Of a stretch of 64,000 nucleotides of DNA, positions 1 through 7,646 are shown piece after piece. The position numbers and the translations under genes were made by a program. Position 1 is the first letter of the stretch. Each line of letters opens with the position of its first letter. The DNA comes from DASVDE01 sp036381235 (GTDB taxonomy: Bacteria > Actinomycetota > Thermoleophilia > Solirubrobacterales > 70-9): contig DASVDE010000022.1 in assembly GCA_036381235.1 (NCBI GenBank), forward strand, positions 1 through 64,000. The letters run 5' to 3'. Below the pieces are notes generated by a model. The model did no database searches. It was not told the origin of the DNA and saw nothing but the letters and a program-made list of their open reading frames with translations.

Positions 1-772
1 TCACCACCATCCGCGAGTTGAAGCCGAGCCGGGTGAGGAACATCTTCATCTGTTCCGGGCTCGTGTTCTGGGCCTCGTCGAGAATGATGAAAGAGTCATT
101 GAGCGAGCGGCCCCTCATGAATGCCAGCGGCGCCACCTCGATCACGTTGCGCTCGAAGTAGCCGTTGACCCGGTCGGGGTCGAGCATGTCGAAGAGAGCG
201 TCGAAGAGGGGCCGCAGGTAGGGGTCGACCTTGGCCTGGATGTCGCCGGGCAGGAAACCCAGCCTCTCCCCCGCCTCGACCGCGGGGCGGGTGAGGATGA
301 TCCGCTGTACCTGCCGCTCGGCCAGCGCCGCCGCGGCCATCGCGACCGCGAGGAACGTCTTGCCGGTGCCGGCCGGGCCGATCCCGAAGGTGATCGTGTG
401 GCGTCGGATCGAGTCGACATAGCGTTTCTGGTTAAGGGTCTTCGGCGCGACCTTGGTGCTGCGGTGGCGCCAGACGACGTCCTCGAGGATCTCGGCCGGG
501 CTCTCGTCGGCGTCCAGGGCCCCGGTCACCGCCTCGATCGTCCCCGGGGCGATCTCGTGTCCCTGCTCGATCAGCTCGACCAGCTCATCGACCACCGTCG
601 CCGCGGTCTGCACGTCGCCGCTCTCCCCGTCCAGGGTCAGCACGTTGCCGCGCAGGTGGAACTCGCAATCGAGCCGGCCGCGCAGGGCGCGCAGCACCGC
701 GTCCTCGGAGCCCGCCAGCTCGGCGGCGACCGTGTTCTCGAGGGTCAGCTGCCTACGAGCCAAGTCGTTCAC
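1..772 (-). CDS. phoH: PhoH-family ATPase, C-terminal end beyond window edge
   Basis: PhoH-like proteins are cytoplasmic P-loop ATPases linked to RNA metabolism; many bacterial copies lie next to ybeY and yqeY-type genes. The 257 residues visible include a Walker A motif GPAGTGKT (132-139) and a Walker B stretch FIILDEAQN (228-236), followed by the family block QMKMFLTRLG. The gene is read leftwards and leaves the window before its stop, so the last third is missing here. I chose the GTG at 770-772, which gives an overlap of 20 bases with the end of the upstream yqeY-like gene; a TTG three codons downstream is possible. The N-terminal ~110 residues are the usual weakly conserved KH-like region. 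Confidence 0.93.
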   Translation of the reverse strand, partial: MNDLARRQLTLENTVAAELAGSEDAVLRALRGRLDCEFHLRGNVLTLDGESGDVQTAATVVDELVELIEQGHEIAPGTIEAVTGALDADESPAEILEDVVWRHRSTKVAPKTLNQKRYVDSIRRHTITFGIGPAGTGKTFLAVAMAAAALAERQVQRIILTRPAVEAGERLGFLPGDIQAKVDPYLRPLFDALFDMLDPDRVNGYFERNVIEVAPLAFMRGRSLNDSFIILDEAQNTSPEQMKMFLTRLGFNSRMVV

Positions 773-1184
773 GCACCGCCGCGCTGACCCGCTTGCCGTC
801 GGCGCGCCCGTCCAGCTTCGGCATCAGCGCCGACATCACCTGGCCCATCTGCTTCTGCTCGGTCGCCCCGGTCTCGGCGAGCGCGGCGTCGACCAGCTCG
901 CCGAGCTCATCGTCGGAGAGCTGCTGAGGCAGGTAGGCCTCGATCAGATCGGCCTCGGACTGCTCGGCAGCCGCCTGCTCTTCGCGGCCCGCCTCACGGT
1001 AGGCCTCGGCAGCCTCCAACCGCTTCTTGCGCTCGCGCTGGAGCACGGCGACCTCATCGCCCTTGCCCAGCTTGGCGTCCTGTTGAAGGGAATCGACGAC
1101 CATGCGCAGGGCGCCGGCGCGCTCGCGGTCGCCGGCTTTCATCGCCGTGCGCACATCCGCCTGCACCTGCTCGAGGACGCTCAT
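753..1184 (-). CDS. GatB/YqeY domain protein
   Basis: A 143-residue stand-alone GatB/YqeY-domain protein. The family resembles the tRNA-binding tail of the GatB amidotransferase subunit, but the free-standing form has no settled function. Visible hallmarks are the helical N-terminus with a Met-Lys-Ala-Gly-Asp turn near residue 15, a YLPQQLSDDEL block near 85 and MGQVMSALMPKLDGRADG near 112, which match the family well in order and spacing. It follows murI by five bases and its end overlaps the phoH start, so the three are probably one transcript. The ATG at 1182-1184 directly follows the murI stop codon region. Confidence 0.9.
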   Translation of the reverse strand: MSVLEQVQADVRTAMKAGDRERAGALRMVVDSLQQDAKLGKGDEVAVLQRERKKRLEAAEAYREAGREEQAAAEQSEADLIEAYLPQQLSDDELGELVDAALAETGATEQKQMGQVMSALMPKLDGRADGKRVSAAVRERLGS

Positions 1185-1189
1185 CGTTC

Positions 1190-2005
1190 TTAAGGGTAGT
1201 CGTCGCCGAGCGCGTCGATCCGCTCCACCTCGCCCAGAGGCATCTGCAGGAAACGAGTTCCCAGCTCACGGAAGGACTCGACCTCACCGGTGCAGAGGAA
1301 CCGATAGGCGCCCTCCCCGTCGGGCGGACGGGCAAGTCCGCGCCGCTCCAGCGCGCGTTGCGCGGCGGCGGCGACCGCGTGGCCGCCGCTGACCAGCCGC
1401 ACGTCGCGACCGAGGATGCGCTGCAGCATCGGCGCGACCAGCGGGTAGTGCGTGCAGCCGAGGATCAGCGTGTCGACCCTGGCGCGCTTCAATGGCTCGC
1501 AGTAGGCACGAGCCATCCGCATCACGTCCTCGTCGAAGGGAGAACCGTCCTGGATGAAGGGCGCAAGGTCGGGGGCCTCGACCTCGGTCACCTCCAAGGC
1601 GCGCCCCTGCCCCTCCAGCGCGCGTCGATAGGCGCCGCTCTCGACCGTGTTGGGCGTCGCCAGCACTCCGACCCTGCCACTGTCGGTGATCGCCGCCGCG
1701 ATCTCGGCCTGGGGCTCGACCACCGGCACCACGTCGACTCCACGCTCGGCCGCAACCTCGCGCGCCACGTCTTCGCCGATCGACGTCGCCGTGTTGCAGG
1801 CGATCACCAGCAGCTTCGCGCCGCCACCCAGCAGCAGCTCCGCGATCGAGCGAATCCGCTCCCGCAGCCGATCGGGATCTCGTGTTCCGTAGGGGAACAT
1901 CGCCGTGTCGCCGAGGTAGACGAAGTCCTCCTCGGGCAGCGAGACCAGGCACTCGTGCAGCACCGTCAGCCCGCCGACCCCGGAGTCGAACACGGCGATC
2001 GGCAG
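1190..2005 (-). CDS. murI: Glutamate racemase (probable CTG start)
   Basis: Converts L-glutamate to D-glutamate for peptidoglycan stem peptides, in the cytoplasm. Both catalytic cysteines are in context: VIACNTATS (Cys70) and LILGCTHYPLV (Cys184). The first beta strand of the family reads PIxVFDSGVGG. The earliest ATG/GTG/TTG in frame is the GTG at 1991-1993, which encodes the Val just before FDSGVGG and would delete the strand. The codon four triplets upstream, CTG at 2003-2005, restores (M)PIAVFDSG, so I annotate that start; no strong Shine-Dalgarno precedes it. Length would be 271 residues, normal for MurI. It sits between a DUF2269-like membrane gene and yqeY. Confidence 0.93.
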   Translation of the reverse strand: MPIAVFDSGVGGLTVLHECLVSLPEEDFVYLGDTAMFPYGTRDPDRLRERIRSIAELLLGGGAKLLVIACNTATSIGEDVAREVAAERGVDVVPVVEPQAEIAAAITDSGRVGVLATPNTVESGAYRRALEGQGRALEVTEVEAPDLAPFIQDGSPFDEDVMRMARAYCEPLKRARVDTLILGCTHYPLVAPMLQRILGRDVRLVSGGHAVAAAAQRALERRGLARPPDGEGAYRFLCTGEVESFRELGTRFLQMPLGEVERIDALGDDYP

Positions 2006-2043
2006 AGACGAGTCGAGTTGGGAGGGCGCGGCGGGCAGGGCCG

Positions 2044-2532
2044 TCAGGGTTTGACGGTCATAAAGAAGATCGTCACCGCGACGATCAGACCGGCGATTTT
2101 CCCGGCGGTCGCCAGCCTCTGGGAGATCGCCTCGTACTCCGCGCTCAAGGTGTCGCCGCCGGCGAGGTCGCGCTCGGATAGCTCCAAGGCCTTCTTGACA
2201 TTGGGTCGGAAGAGCCCGTGTGCCATTCCAAACAGGACGATGATCGCCAAGAAGCCAACAGAGACCCAGGACTCACTGGCCGAGATATCGGCCTTGGCCA
2301 GCATGTAGATGCCGGCCAGCAGAACCACGATCAGCCCCGGCTGGACCAAAAAGCGATCAACCTGCTGAATTCCTCGCAGCACCGTCGGCACGCTGCGCGG
2401 CGCACTCTGCTGGGCGACACCTATGAAGATCCCGTAGCCGAAGGTCGGCCCAAAGGCGAGCACGACGGCAAGCACGTGGATGAAGAGGCCGACGCTGTAG
2501 CCGGTGATCGTTGCCAGCATCGCGAGAAACAT
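2044..2532 (-). CDS. DUF2269-like integral membrane protein
   Basis: A 162-residue protein with four hydrophobic helices: roughly residues 2-27, 58-78, 86-106 and 138-158. The pattern FIHVLAVVLAFG near the N-terminus and the overall layout resemble the DUF2269 family of predicted inner-membrane proteins, which has no known function. I chose the ATG at 2530-2532 (GGTGGAAT upstream); a longer reading would run into the end of prmA, from which this start is separated by 25 bases. It precedes murI, whose start lies 38 bases after its stop. Family assignment rests on appearance only. Confidence 0.7.
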   Translation of the reverse strand: MFLAMLATITGYSVGLFIHVLAVVLAFGPTFGYGIFIGVAQQSAPRSVPTVLRGIQQVDRFLVQPGLIVVLLAGIYMLAKADISASESWVSVGFLAIIVLFGMAHGLFRPNVKKALELSERDLAGGDTLSAEYEAISQRLATAGKIAGLIVAVTIFFMTVKP

Positions 2533-2557
2533 ATTCCACCGGGGAACGGAAAAACCT

Positions 2558-3439
2558 TCAGGGACGGCGCAGCAGCAGCGCCGCCCAATCGCCTTCGCGG
2601 CGGCGTTCGGCCTCGGCAAGACCAACGGGGGTGAACGCAGCCACTACGTCATCCAACTCTGAAGGGAGCAGTCCGGAGCAGACGAAGGTGGTTGGGATCG
2701 GGGAGGGACTCGTCGGAGCAACAGGGGGGAGGCTCCGTCGAGCCCTCCCCCGACCCCCTTCGGCGCTCGCCAGCTGAGCGGCTACGGCGAGGAGGACGGG
2801 CGCGGTGAGGTTGGCCACGACCGTCGGGGACAGATCGGGAAGCTGCTCGCGGAGGTTGAGACGCTTAAGCTCGATCTCGACGTTGTTGCCCGCCGCGTTC
2901 GCCGCCGCGGCCTCCAGCGCGGCGGCCTCCTGATCGTAGCCACGCACCGGCCCCCAGCCAAGCTTGGCGGCGGCGATCGCCAGCACACCGGAGCCGGTGC
3001 CGAGATCGGTCAGCGGACCGTCCACCTCGCCGCCCCCAGCCAGCTCCAGCAATAGCTCCAGACACAGGCGGGTGGTCGGGTGGGCGCCGGTGCCGAAGGC
3101 CTGGCCGGGATCGACGACGAGGTCGAGCGCGCCCTCCCGCGGCTCCTCCCAAGACGGCCGCAGCCAGAGGCGCCCGCCAACCAACAGAGGTTTGTGGAAG
3201 TCCTGCCAGCGATCCGCCCAATCGTCCGGAACCTCGGTCGAGACCACCTCGACCAACCCGTCGCCGACGGCTGCCTCCAGGTCCCCCAGCTCTGGCAGCT
3301 CGCCCTCGCCTCCGTAGATCGCATACTCGACGTAGCCGGGCCCGCGCTCCTCTTCGACCCCATTCGGCGCCAGCACCGTCAACTCCGCCAGGACGACCTC
3401 CGCCTGGTCGGTAGAACACCTCACGGCGAGGCGGATCAT
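2558..3439 (-). CDS. prmA: Ribosomal protein L11 methyltransferase
   Basis: SAM-dependent enzyme that trimethylates ribosomal protein L11. The PrmA signature DPGQAFGTGAHPTTRLCLE starts near residue 109, followed by the SAM-binding loop DLGTGSGVLAIAAAK (about 144-158) and the catalytic-side VVANLTAPVLL block (about 208). Between AAQLAS and CSGLLPSE, where the family normally has a short loop, there are about 25 extra residues rich in Arg, Pro and Ser (about 228-252). They are encoded by an inverted-repeat DNA segment (2697-2754) and look like an in-frame repeat insertion that leaves the enzyme intact. The gene overlaps the dnaJ stop by four bases. Confidence 0.93.
   Translation of the reverse strand: MIRLAVRCSTDQAEVVLAELTVLAPNGVEEERGPGYVEYAIYGGEGELPELGDLEAAVGDGLVEVVSTEVPDDWADRWQDFHKPLLVGGRLWLRPSWEEPREGALDLVVDPGQAFGTGAHPTTRLCLELLLELAGGGEVDGPLTDLGTGSGVLAIAAAKLGWGPVRGYDQEAAALEAAAANAAGNNVEIELKRLNLREQLPDLSPTVVANLTAPVLLAVAAQLASAEGGRGRARRSLPPVAPTSPSPIPTTFVCSGLLPSELDDVVAAFTPVGLAEAERRREGDWAALLLRRP
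2697..2754. repeat. Inverted repeat encoding an in-frame insertion in prmA
   Basis: Arms TCGGGGAGGG and CCCTCCCCCGA flank a G-rich centre. The segment lies exactly where PrmA has about 25 residues more than its relatives. The arms resemble the purine-rich and pyrimidine-rich arms of the repeats at 7546 and 9298, but the sequence is not a close copy of them. Arm ends were placed by eye. Confidence 0.5.
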
Positions 3440-4107
3440 CCAAAGAACGAGTGGCGTACGCGGGAGAAGAAGCTCTCACCGCTGCTCTGAGAGCGCAGGT
3501 TGCGCGGCTCGATCGTCTCGCCCAGCTTCTCGGCCAGCTCGCGCTGCTCCTCGGAGAGATTGGCGGGAACGATCACCCCGACGACGATCACCAGGTCGCC
3601 GGGAGAGCCGCCGCCCGAGCCCGGCAGGCCGTGGCCGCGCAGCGCGAACTGGGTCCCGTGCTGAGTGCCGGCGGGGATCACGATCTCCCGCTCGCCTTCG
3701 TGGCTGGGAACCTTCACCGACTTTCCGAGCATCGCCTCGACAGCGGTCAGCTCGACTCTGTGCACCAGGTCCTGGCCGCGCATGGGCCCCCGCTGAAAGC
3801 GGATTCCCTGGCCACTGAAGAACGCCTCGAAGATGTCCTCGATCGAGCCGAAGCCGGCACCGCCATTCGGGGAGAACCCACCGCCCCGCAGACCGTCCCG
3901 CCCATAGCGGTCGTAAGTGCTGCGCCGCTCGGGATTCGAGAGGACCTCGTAAGCCTCGGCTGCCTGCTTGAACTTCTCCTCAGCCTGGGGGTCGTGGGCG
4001 TTGACGTCGGGGTGCAGCTCCCGGGCCAATCGCCGGAACGCTTTCTTCAGCTCACCCTCAGATGCGCCTCGTCCAACGCCGAGGACCTCGTAGTAATCGC
4101 GCGCCAT
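3436..4107 (-). CDS. dnaJ: Compact DnaJ co-chaperone without zinc finger
   Basis: J-domain co-chaperone that would stimulate DnaK. The J domain spans residues 1-70 with the HPD motif at 32-34, followed by a Gly/Phe linker (about 72-95). The rest matches only the last substrate-binding domain of DnaJ: GQDLVHRVELTAVEAMLG, then IPAGTQHGTQFALRGHGLP, then the dimerisation helix. The four CxxCxGxG zinc-binding repeats and the first C-terminal domain are absent, so the protein is 223 residues where a full DnaJ has about 370. No frameshift or internal break is visible, so this looks like a genuine short form. It lies directly downstream of hrcA (2-base gap) and upstream of prmA, the usual order. Confidence 0.88.
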   Translation of the reverse strand: MARDYYEVLGVGRGASEGELKKAFRRLARELHPDVNAHDPQAEEKFKQAAEAYEVLSNPERRSTYDRYGRDGLRGGGFSPNGGAGFGSIEDIFEAFFSGQGIRFQRGPMRGQDLVHRVELTAVEAMLGKSVKVPSHEGEREIVIPAGTQHGTQFALRGHGLPGSGGGSPGDLVIVVGVIVPANLSEEQRELAEKLGETIEPRNLRSQSSGESFFSRVRHSFFG

Positions 4108-4109
4108 GT

Positions 4110-4844
4110 CTAAGCGTCGTAGACGGTCTCGAAGTATCGGGACAGCTCGCCCGCCGCCTCGCGCACCGATGCGATCGCGTTGGCGTAGTCCATCCGCAGC
4201 GGTCCGACCACCCCGACCGAGCCCAGGTTGCGACTGCCGAGCCCGTAGTTGGCGCCGACGACGCTGACCGTGCGCAGCTCGGGACGCGGGTTCTCCTCGC
4301 CGATCCAGCAGAACACGGAGCGCTCCTGGAGGGCCGACTGCAGCATGTCGAGCACGTCGGCGCGCCCCTCCAGGACGGTCATCAGCTCGTCGACTCTCGG
4401 CAGGTCGGCGAAGTGCGCCTCGGAGAGGAGGCGCGCGACCCCATGCATGTAGAGGGTCTCGCCGAGCGGCGGCGCGGTGGCCAGAGCCATCAGGTCGGTG
4501 ACCTGGGCCAGCACCGTTGTCGTCTCCCGCATCGCCTCGTCAACCTCGCGCCGCAACCGGGACAGCTCCAGCTGGACTCGCGCCTCGATCGTCGGGGGAC
4601 CCGCCTCGACCAGCATGTCGACGTAGTGACGGTAGCCGGCATCGGTGGGAACCCTGCCCGCCGAGGTATGAGGATGGGTCAGGTAGCCCGCCTCCTCCAG
4701 GGAGGCCAGCTCGGAGCGGATCGTCGAAGCGCCCCACTCGACTTCCGGCCGGGCAGCGATCTCCTTGGAGGCAATGGGCTTCCCCGACCCGAGGTGCGAG
4801 TCGACGACCAGCCGCAGGACCAACTCTTGGCGCTCGGAGAGCAT
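4110..4844 (-). CDS. hrcA: Shortened heat-inducible transcription repressor HrcA
   Basis: HrcA represses heat-shock operons by binding CIRCE elements. The winged-helix domain is complete (residues 1-75, ending in the signature THPHTSAGRVPTDAGYR), and the C-terminal block GSVGVVGPLRMDYANAI is also present. At 244 residues it is about 90 shorter than the usual HrcA: the central segment between the helix ending TDLMALATAPP and the HGVARLLSEAHF block is missing. I chose the ATG at 4842-4844 because GGAGG lies six bases before it; an ATG at 4854-4856 overlaps that ribosome-binding site. No CIRCE inverted repeat is visible within the window near it. The dnaJ gene follows immediately. Confidence 0.9.
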   Translation of the reverse strand: MLSERQELVLRLVVDSHLGSGKPIASKEIAARPEVEWGASTIRSELASLEEAGYLTHPHTSAGRVPTDAGYRHYVDMLVEAGPPTIEARVQLELSRLRREVDEAMRETTTVLAQVTDLMALATAPPLGETLYMHGVARLLSEAHFADLPRVDELMTVLEGRADVLDMLQSALQERSVFCWIGEENPRPELRTVSVVGANYGLGSRNLGSVGVVGPLRMDYANAIASVREAAGELSRYFETVYDA

Positions 4845-4867
4845 CGTGCCCTCCATTCTAGAAAGCG

Positions 4868-5260
4868 TTAGACCTGGACTTCCGCTTCCGCGTTGCGAAT
4901 GATCTGACTCTCGGTCTGAGTGGCCACCGTGTCGATGGTCACCACGTCGCCGTTTACCTCTTTCACGGTGCCTGTGACGACTATCTCCTGCTCGGGAGCG
5001 CCCATCCCCCGAAACTGCACCGAGAGCCGCTTCAGCGCCCTCGGATCGTCGTCGGCCACAGCCGTCATCGCGCGCGCGACGAGCCCCATCGAGTAGAGGC
5101 CGTGGAGGATGTTGTTGGGCAGCCCGACCGCCTTGGCGAAGTCGGGATCTATGTGGATCGGGTTGAAGTCGCCCGAGGCGCCGGCGTAGCGATGCGGCAG
5201 GTACTTATCCGGCGTAACCCGCAACTCGGAGATCTGGTCTCCGGCCTTCAGCTCTGACAT
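4868..5260 (-). CDS. MaoC-like (3R)-hydroxyacyl-ACP dehydratase subunit, HadB type
   Basis: A 130-residue single hot-dog protein with the hydratase-2 motif YAGASGDFNPIHIDPDFA (about 35-52), which carries the catalytic Asp and His. In mycobacteria HadB pairs with a HadA or HadC subunit to dehydrate hydroxyacyl-ACP in FAS-II. Here the upstream gene is HadA-like and ends one base before this ATG, so a heterodimer is likely. Whether it serves fatty acid synthesis or another hydroxyacyl thioester cannot be told from sequence. The hrcA gene follows after 23 bases. Confidence 0.82.
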   Translation of the reverse strand: MSELKAGDQISELRVTPDKYLPHRYAGASGDFNPIHIDPDFAKAVGLPNNILHGLYSMGLVARAMTAVADDDPRALKRLSVQFRGMGAPEQEIVVTGTVKEVNGDVVTIDTVATQTESQIIRNAEAEVQV

Positions 5261-5261
5261 G

Positions 5262-5702
5262 TCACACCCCCCGGACGATGTTGGTCCAGACGGCGCGCAC
5301 GACCTGGTCGCCGTTCTGGTTGACGGAGACGGATTCGAAGACGTAGAAGCCCTTGCCGTCCTTCTCGTATATCTCCAAGCACTTGGGCGTCGTGGTGATC
5401 TCATCGCCGGAGCAGACCGGCTCGCCCCACTCGAACTCCTGGCCGCCGTGGACCATCGCCGCGAAATTCATGTCCACCACCGGGTCGAACAGCACCGGCG
5501 CCATCGCCCGGCCGCTGAACACGACGCAGAACATCGGCGGCGCGACCACGTCGCGAAAGCCCGCAGCCTTCGCCGCTTCGGCGTCGAAATGCACGGGATT
5601 GTCGAACCCCAACGCCTCCGCGTACTCCCTGATCTTCTCCCTGCCCACCTGGTAGGTGACCCCGGGCCACTCTTTCCCTACTGCCTCTGTCTTGATTCCC
5701 AT
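5262..5702 (-). CDS. MaoC-like dehydratase N-terminal-type subunit, HadA type
   Basis: A 146-residue hot-dog protein of the FAS1-like dehydratase/HadA class. The region YAEALGFDNPVHFDAEAAKAAGF (read from about residue 26) is the characteristic helix and loop, with the catalytic motif altered from the canonical GDxNPxH order seen in its partner. In mycobacterial HadAB the A subunit mainly positions the acyl chain while B supplies the catalytic pair, and the same division would fit here. It is translated directly before the HadB-like gene. The lepA stop lies 15 bases upstream of its ATG. Confidence 0.8.
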   Translation of the reverse strand: MGIKTEAVGKEWPGVTYQVGREKIREYAEALGFDNPVHFDAEAAKAAGFRDVVAPPMFCVVFSGRAMAPVLFDPVVDMNFAAMVHGGQEFEWGEPVCSGDEITTTPKCLEIYEKDGKGFYVFESVSVNQNGDQVVRAVWTNIVRGV

Positions 5703-5717
5703 GGCGGGGAACCCTAT

Positions 5718-7511
5718 CTACTCGTCGATCTCCAGAACGGCGAGGAACGCCTCCTGGGGAACCTCGACCCGACCGACCTGCTTCATCCGCTTCTTGCCCG
5801 CTTTCTGCTTCTTCAACAGCTTCTGCTTGCGGGTCACGTCGCCGCCGTAGAGCTTTGCCGTGACGTCCTTGCGCATCGCCTTCACCGTCTCACGGGCGAG
5901 GACGCGGGAGCCGATCGCCGCCTGCACCGGGATATCGAACAGCTGGCGCGGGATCGTCTTGCGCAGGCGCTCGACCAGCGCCTTGCCCTGCTCGTAGGCG
6001 AAGTCGCGGTGGACGATCACCGAGAGCGCGTCGACCTTCTCGCCGGCCAGCAGGATGTCGAGCTTGACCAGGTCTCCGGGACGGTTGCCGATCGGCTCGT
6101 AGTCGAGCGAGGCATAGCCACGAGTGGTGGACTTCAGGTAGTCGAAGAAATCCAGCACGATCTCCGCGAGCGGCAGGTCGTAGCGGATCTGCACCCGCTG
6201 GGGGCTGAGGTAGTGCATGTCGACGTGGGTGCCGCGGCGAGCCTGGCACAGCTCCATCACCGCGCCCACGTAGTCCGACGGGGCGATGACCGTGGCGCGA
6301 ATGTAGGGCTCTTCGATCGAATCGATGATCCCCGGGTCGGGCATCTCGGTCGGGCTGCGAACCTCGACCGAGCTGCCGTCGGTGAGGTGGACTTCGTAGC
6401 GGACGTTCGGCGTGGTGGCGAGCAGCTCGAGGTCGTACTCGCGCTCCAGCCGCTCGCGGACGATCTCCATGTGGAGCAGGCCGAGGAAGCCGCAGCGAAA
6501 GCCGAAGCCGAGCGCCTCGGAGGTCTCCGGCTCATAGGAGAGGGCGGCATCGTTGAGCGCCAGCTTGTCGAGTGCGTCGCGCAGGTCCTCATAGCGGTCG
6601 GTGACGATCGGGAAGAGGCCGCAGAAGACCATCGGCCTCACCTCTCGGTAGCCCTCCAGCGCCTCCACCGCCGGCTCCTCGCGCGCGGTCAGCGTGTCAC
6701 CCACCCGCAGCTTGGCGACGTCCTTGATGCCGGTGATGACGTATCCGACCTCGCCTGAGCTCATCCCCTCCACCGGCGTCATCTGTGGCCGGAAGAAGCC
6801 GATGTCGTCGATGTCGGCCTCGGTCCCGTTCTGCATCGCGAGGATCTGCTGGCGCTTGCGGAAGGCGCCGTCGACCATGCGGATGTAGGCGATCACGCCC
6901 CTGTACTGATCGAACTCCGAGTCGAAGATCAACGCCCGCGGCGGTGCGGATGGTCGGCCCTCCGGAGGCGGGACCCGATCGACGATCGCCTCCAGGACCT
7001 CGACCACCCCCTCGCCGGTCTTGGCGGAGATCCGAAGCGCATCGCCGGGGTCGCTTCCGAGCAGGTCGGCGATCTCGGCGGCGACCCGGTCGGGCTCGGC
7101 GCCGGGCAGGTCGACCTTGTTGATCACCGGGATCAGCTCGAGGCCGTTCTCGACCGCGAGGTAGGTGTTGGCGACCGTCTGCGCCTCAACCCCCTGCGCG
7201 GCGTCGACGACGAGAAGTGCGCCTTCGCAGGCGGCGAGACTGCGTGAGACCTCATAGGAGAAGTCGACGTGACCGGGCGTGTCGATCAGATGCAGGTGAT
7301 AGGCCTGCCCGTCGGAGGCTCGATATTCGACCCGCACCGCCTGCGCCTTGATCGTGATCCCACGCTCGCGCTCGAGATCCATCGAATCGAGCACCTGGGC
7401 GCGCATCTTCTTCGGGTCGACGGCCCCGGTGATCTCGAGGATGCGGTCGGCCAGGGTCGACTTGCCGTGGTCTATGTGGGCGATGATCGAGAAGTTTCGG
7501 ATGCGGTCCAT
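5718..7511 (-). CDS. lepA: Elongation factor 4 (LepA)
   Basis: Ribosome-associated GTPase. G1 motif AHIDHGKST is at residues 11-19, the G2/switch area follows, DTPGHVDF (G3) is near 80, and NKVDLPGA (G4) near 134. The C-terminal lysine-rich tail QKLLKKQKAGKKRMK is the LepA-specific domain that distinguishes it from EF-G. At 597 residues it has the normal length. I chose the ATG at 7509-7511 (MDRIRNFSIIAHIDHGK); an earlier GTG in frame would add 45 residues encoded by a repeat element (7546-7623), which no relative would have. It is the first gene of the run down to phoH. Confidence 0.97.
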   Translation of the reverse strand: MDRIRNFSIIAHIDHGKSTLADRILEITGAVDPKKMRAQVLDSMDLERERGITIKAQAVRVEYRASDGQAYHLHLIDTPGHVDFSYEVSRSLAACEGALLVVDAAQGVEAQTVANTYLAVENGLELIPVINKVDLPGAEPDRVAAEIADLLGSDPGDALRISAKTGEGVVEVLEAIVDRVPPPEGRPSAPPRALIFDSEFDQYRGVIAYIRMVDGAFRKRQQILAMQNGTEADIDDIGFFRPQMTPVEGMSSGEVGYVITGIKDVAKLRVGDTLTAREEPAVEALEGYREVRPMVFCGLFPIVTDRYEDLRDALDKLALNDAALSYEPETSEALGFGFRCGFLGLLHMEIVRERLEREYDLELLATTPNVRYEVHLTDGSSVEVRSPTEMPDPGIIDSIEEPYIRATVIAPSDYVGAVMELCQARRGTHVDMHYLSPQRVQIRYDLPLAEIVLDFFDYLKSTTRGYASLDYEPIGNRPGDLVKLDILLAGEKVDALSVIVHRDFAYEQGKALVERLRKTIPRQLFDIPVQAAIGSRVLARETVKAMRKDVTAKLYGGDVTRKQKLLKKQKAGKKRMKQVGRVEVPQEAFLAVLEIDE

Positions 7512-7545
7512 CGGCGTGCGGAGTATGGCCGACGGAGACGCCCGG

Positions 7546-7623
7546 CCGCGGGTCCTGTCGTGGGGGAAGGGGCACTGCGGGCGAGGTCTCGTCCTCGAAC
7601 CCCTTCCCCCACGCCACCCGCGG
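7546..7623. repeat. Palindromic repeat element, intergenic copy
   Basis: About 78 bases with inverted arms: CCGCGGGT plus CGTGGGGGAAGGG on the left, CCCTTCCCCCACG plus ACCCGCGG on the right, around the centre GCGGGCGAGGTCTCGTCCTC. A near-identical copy in the same orientation lies at 9298-9378 inside the next gene. It occupies most of the 135-base gap between the membrane protein gene and lepA. The strand that carries lepA could read it as an open frame, which is why naive start calling extends lepA. Confidence 0.85.
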
Positions 7624-7646
7624 AAGAGGCGCCCGCCCCCGACCAA

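Noticed and set aside
4845..4867. CIRCE operator upstream of hrcA
   Set aside because: The gap is 23 bases and does not contain TTAGCACTC or its complement.
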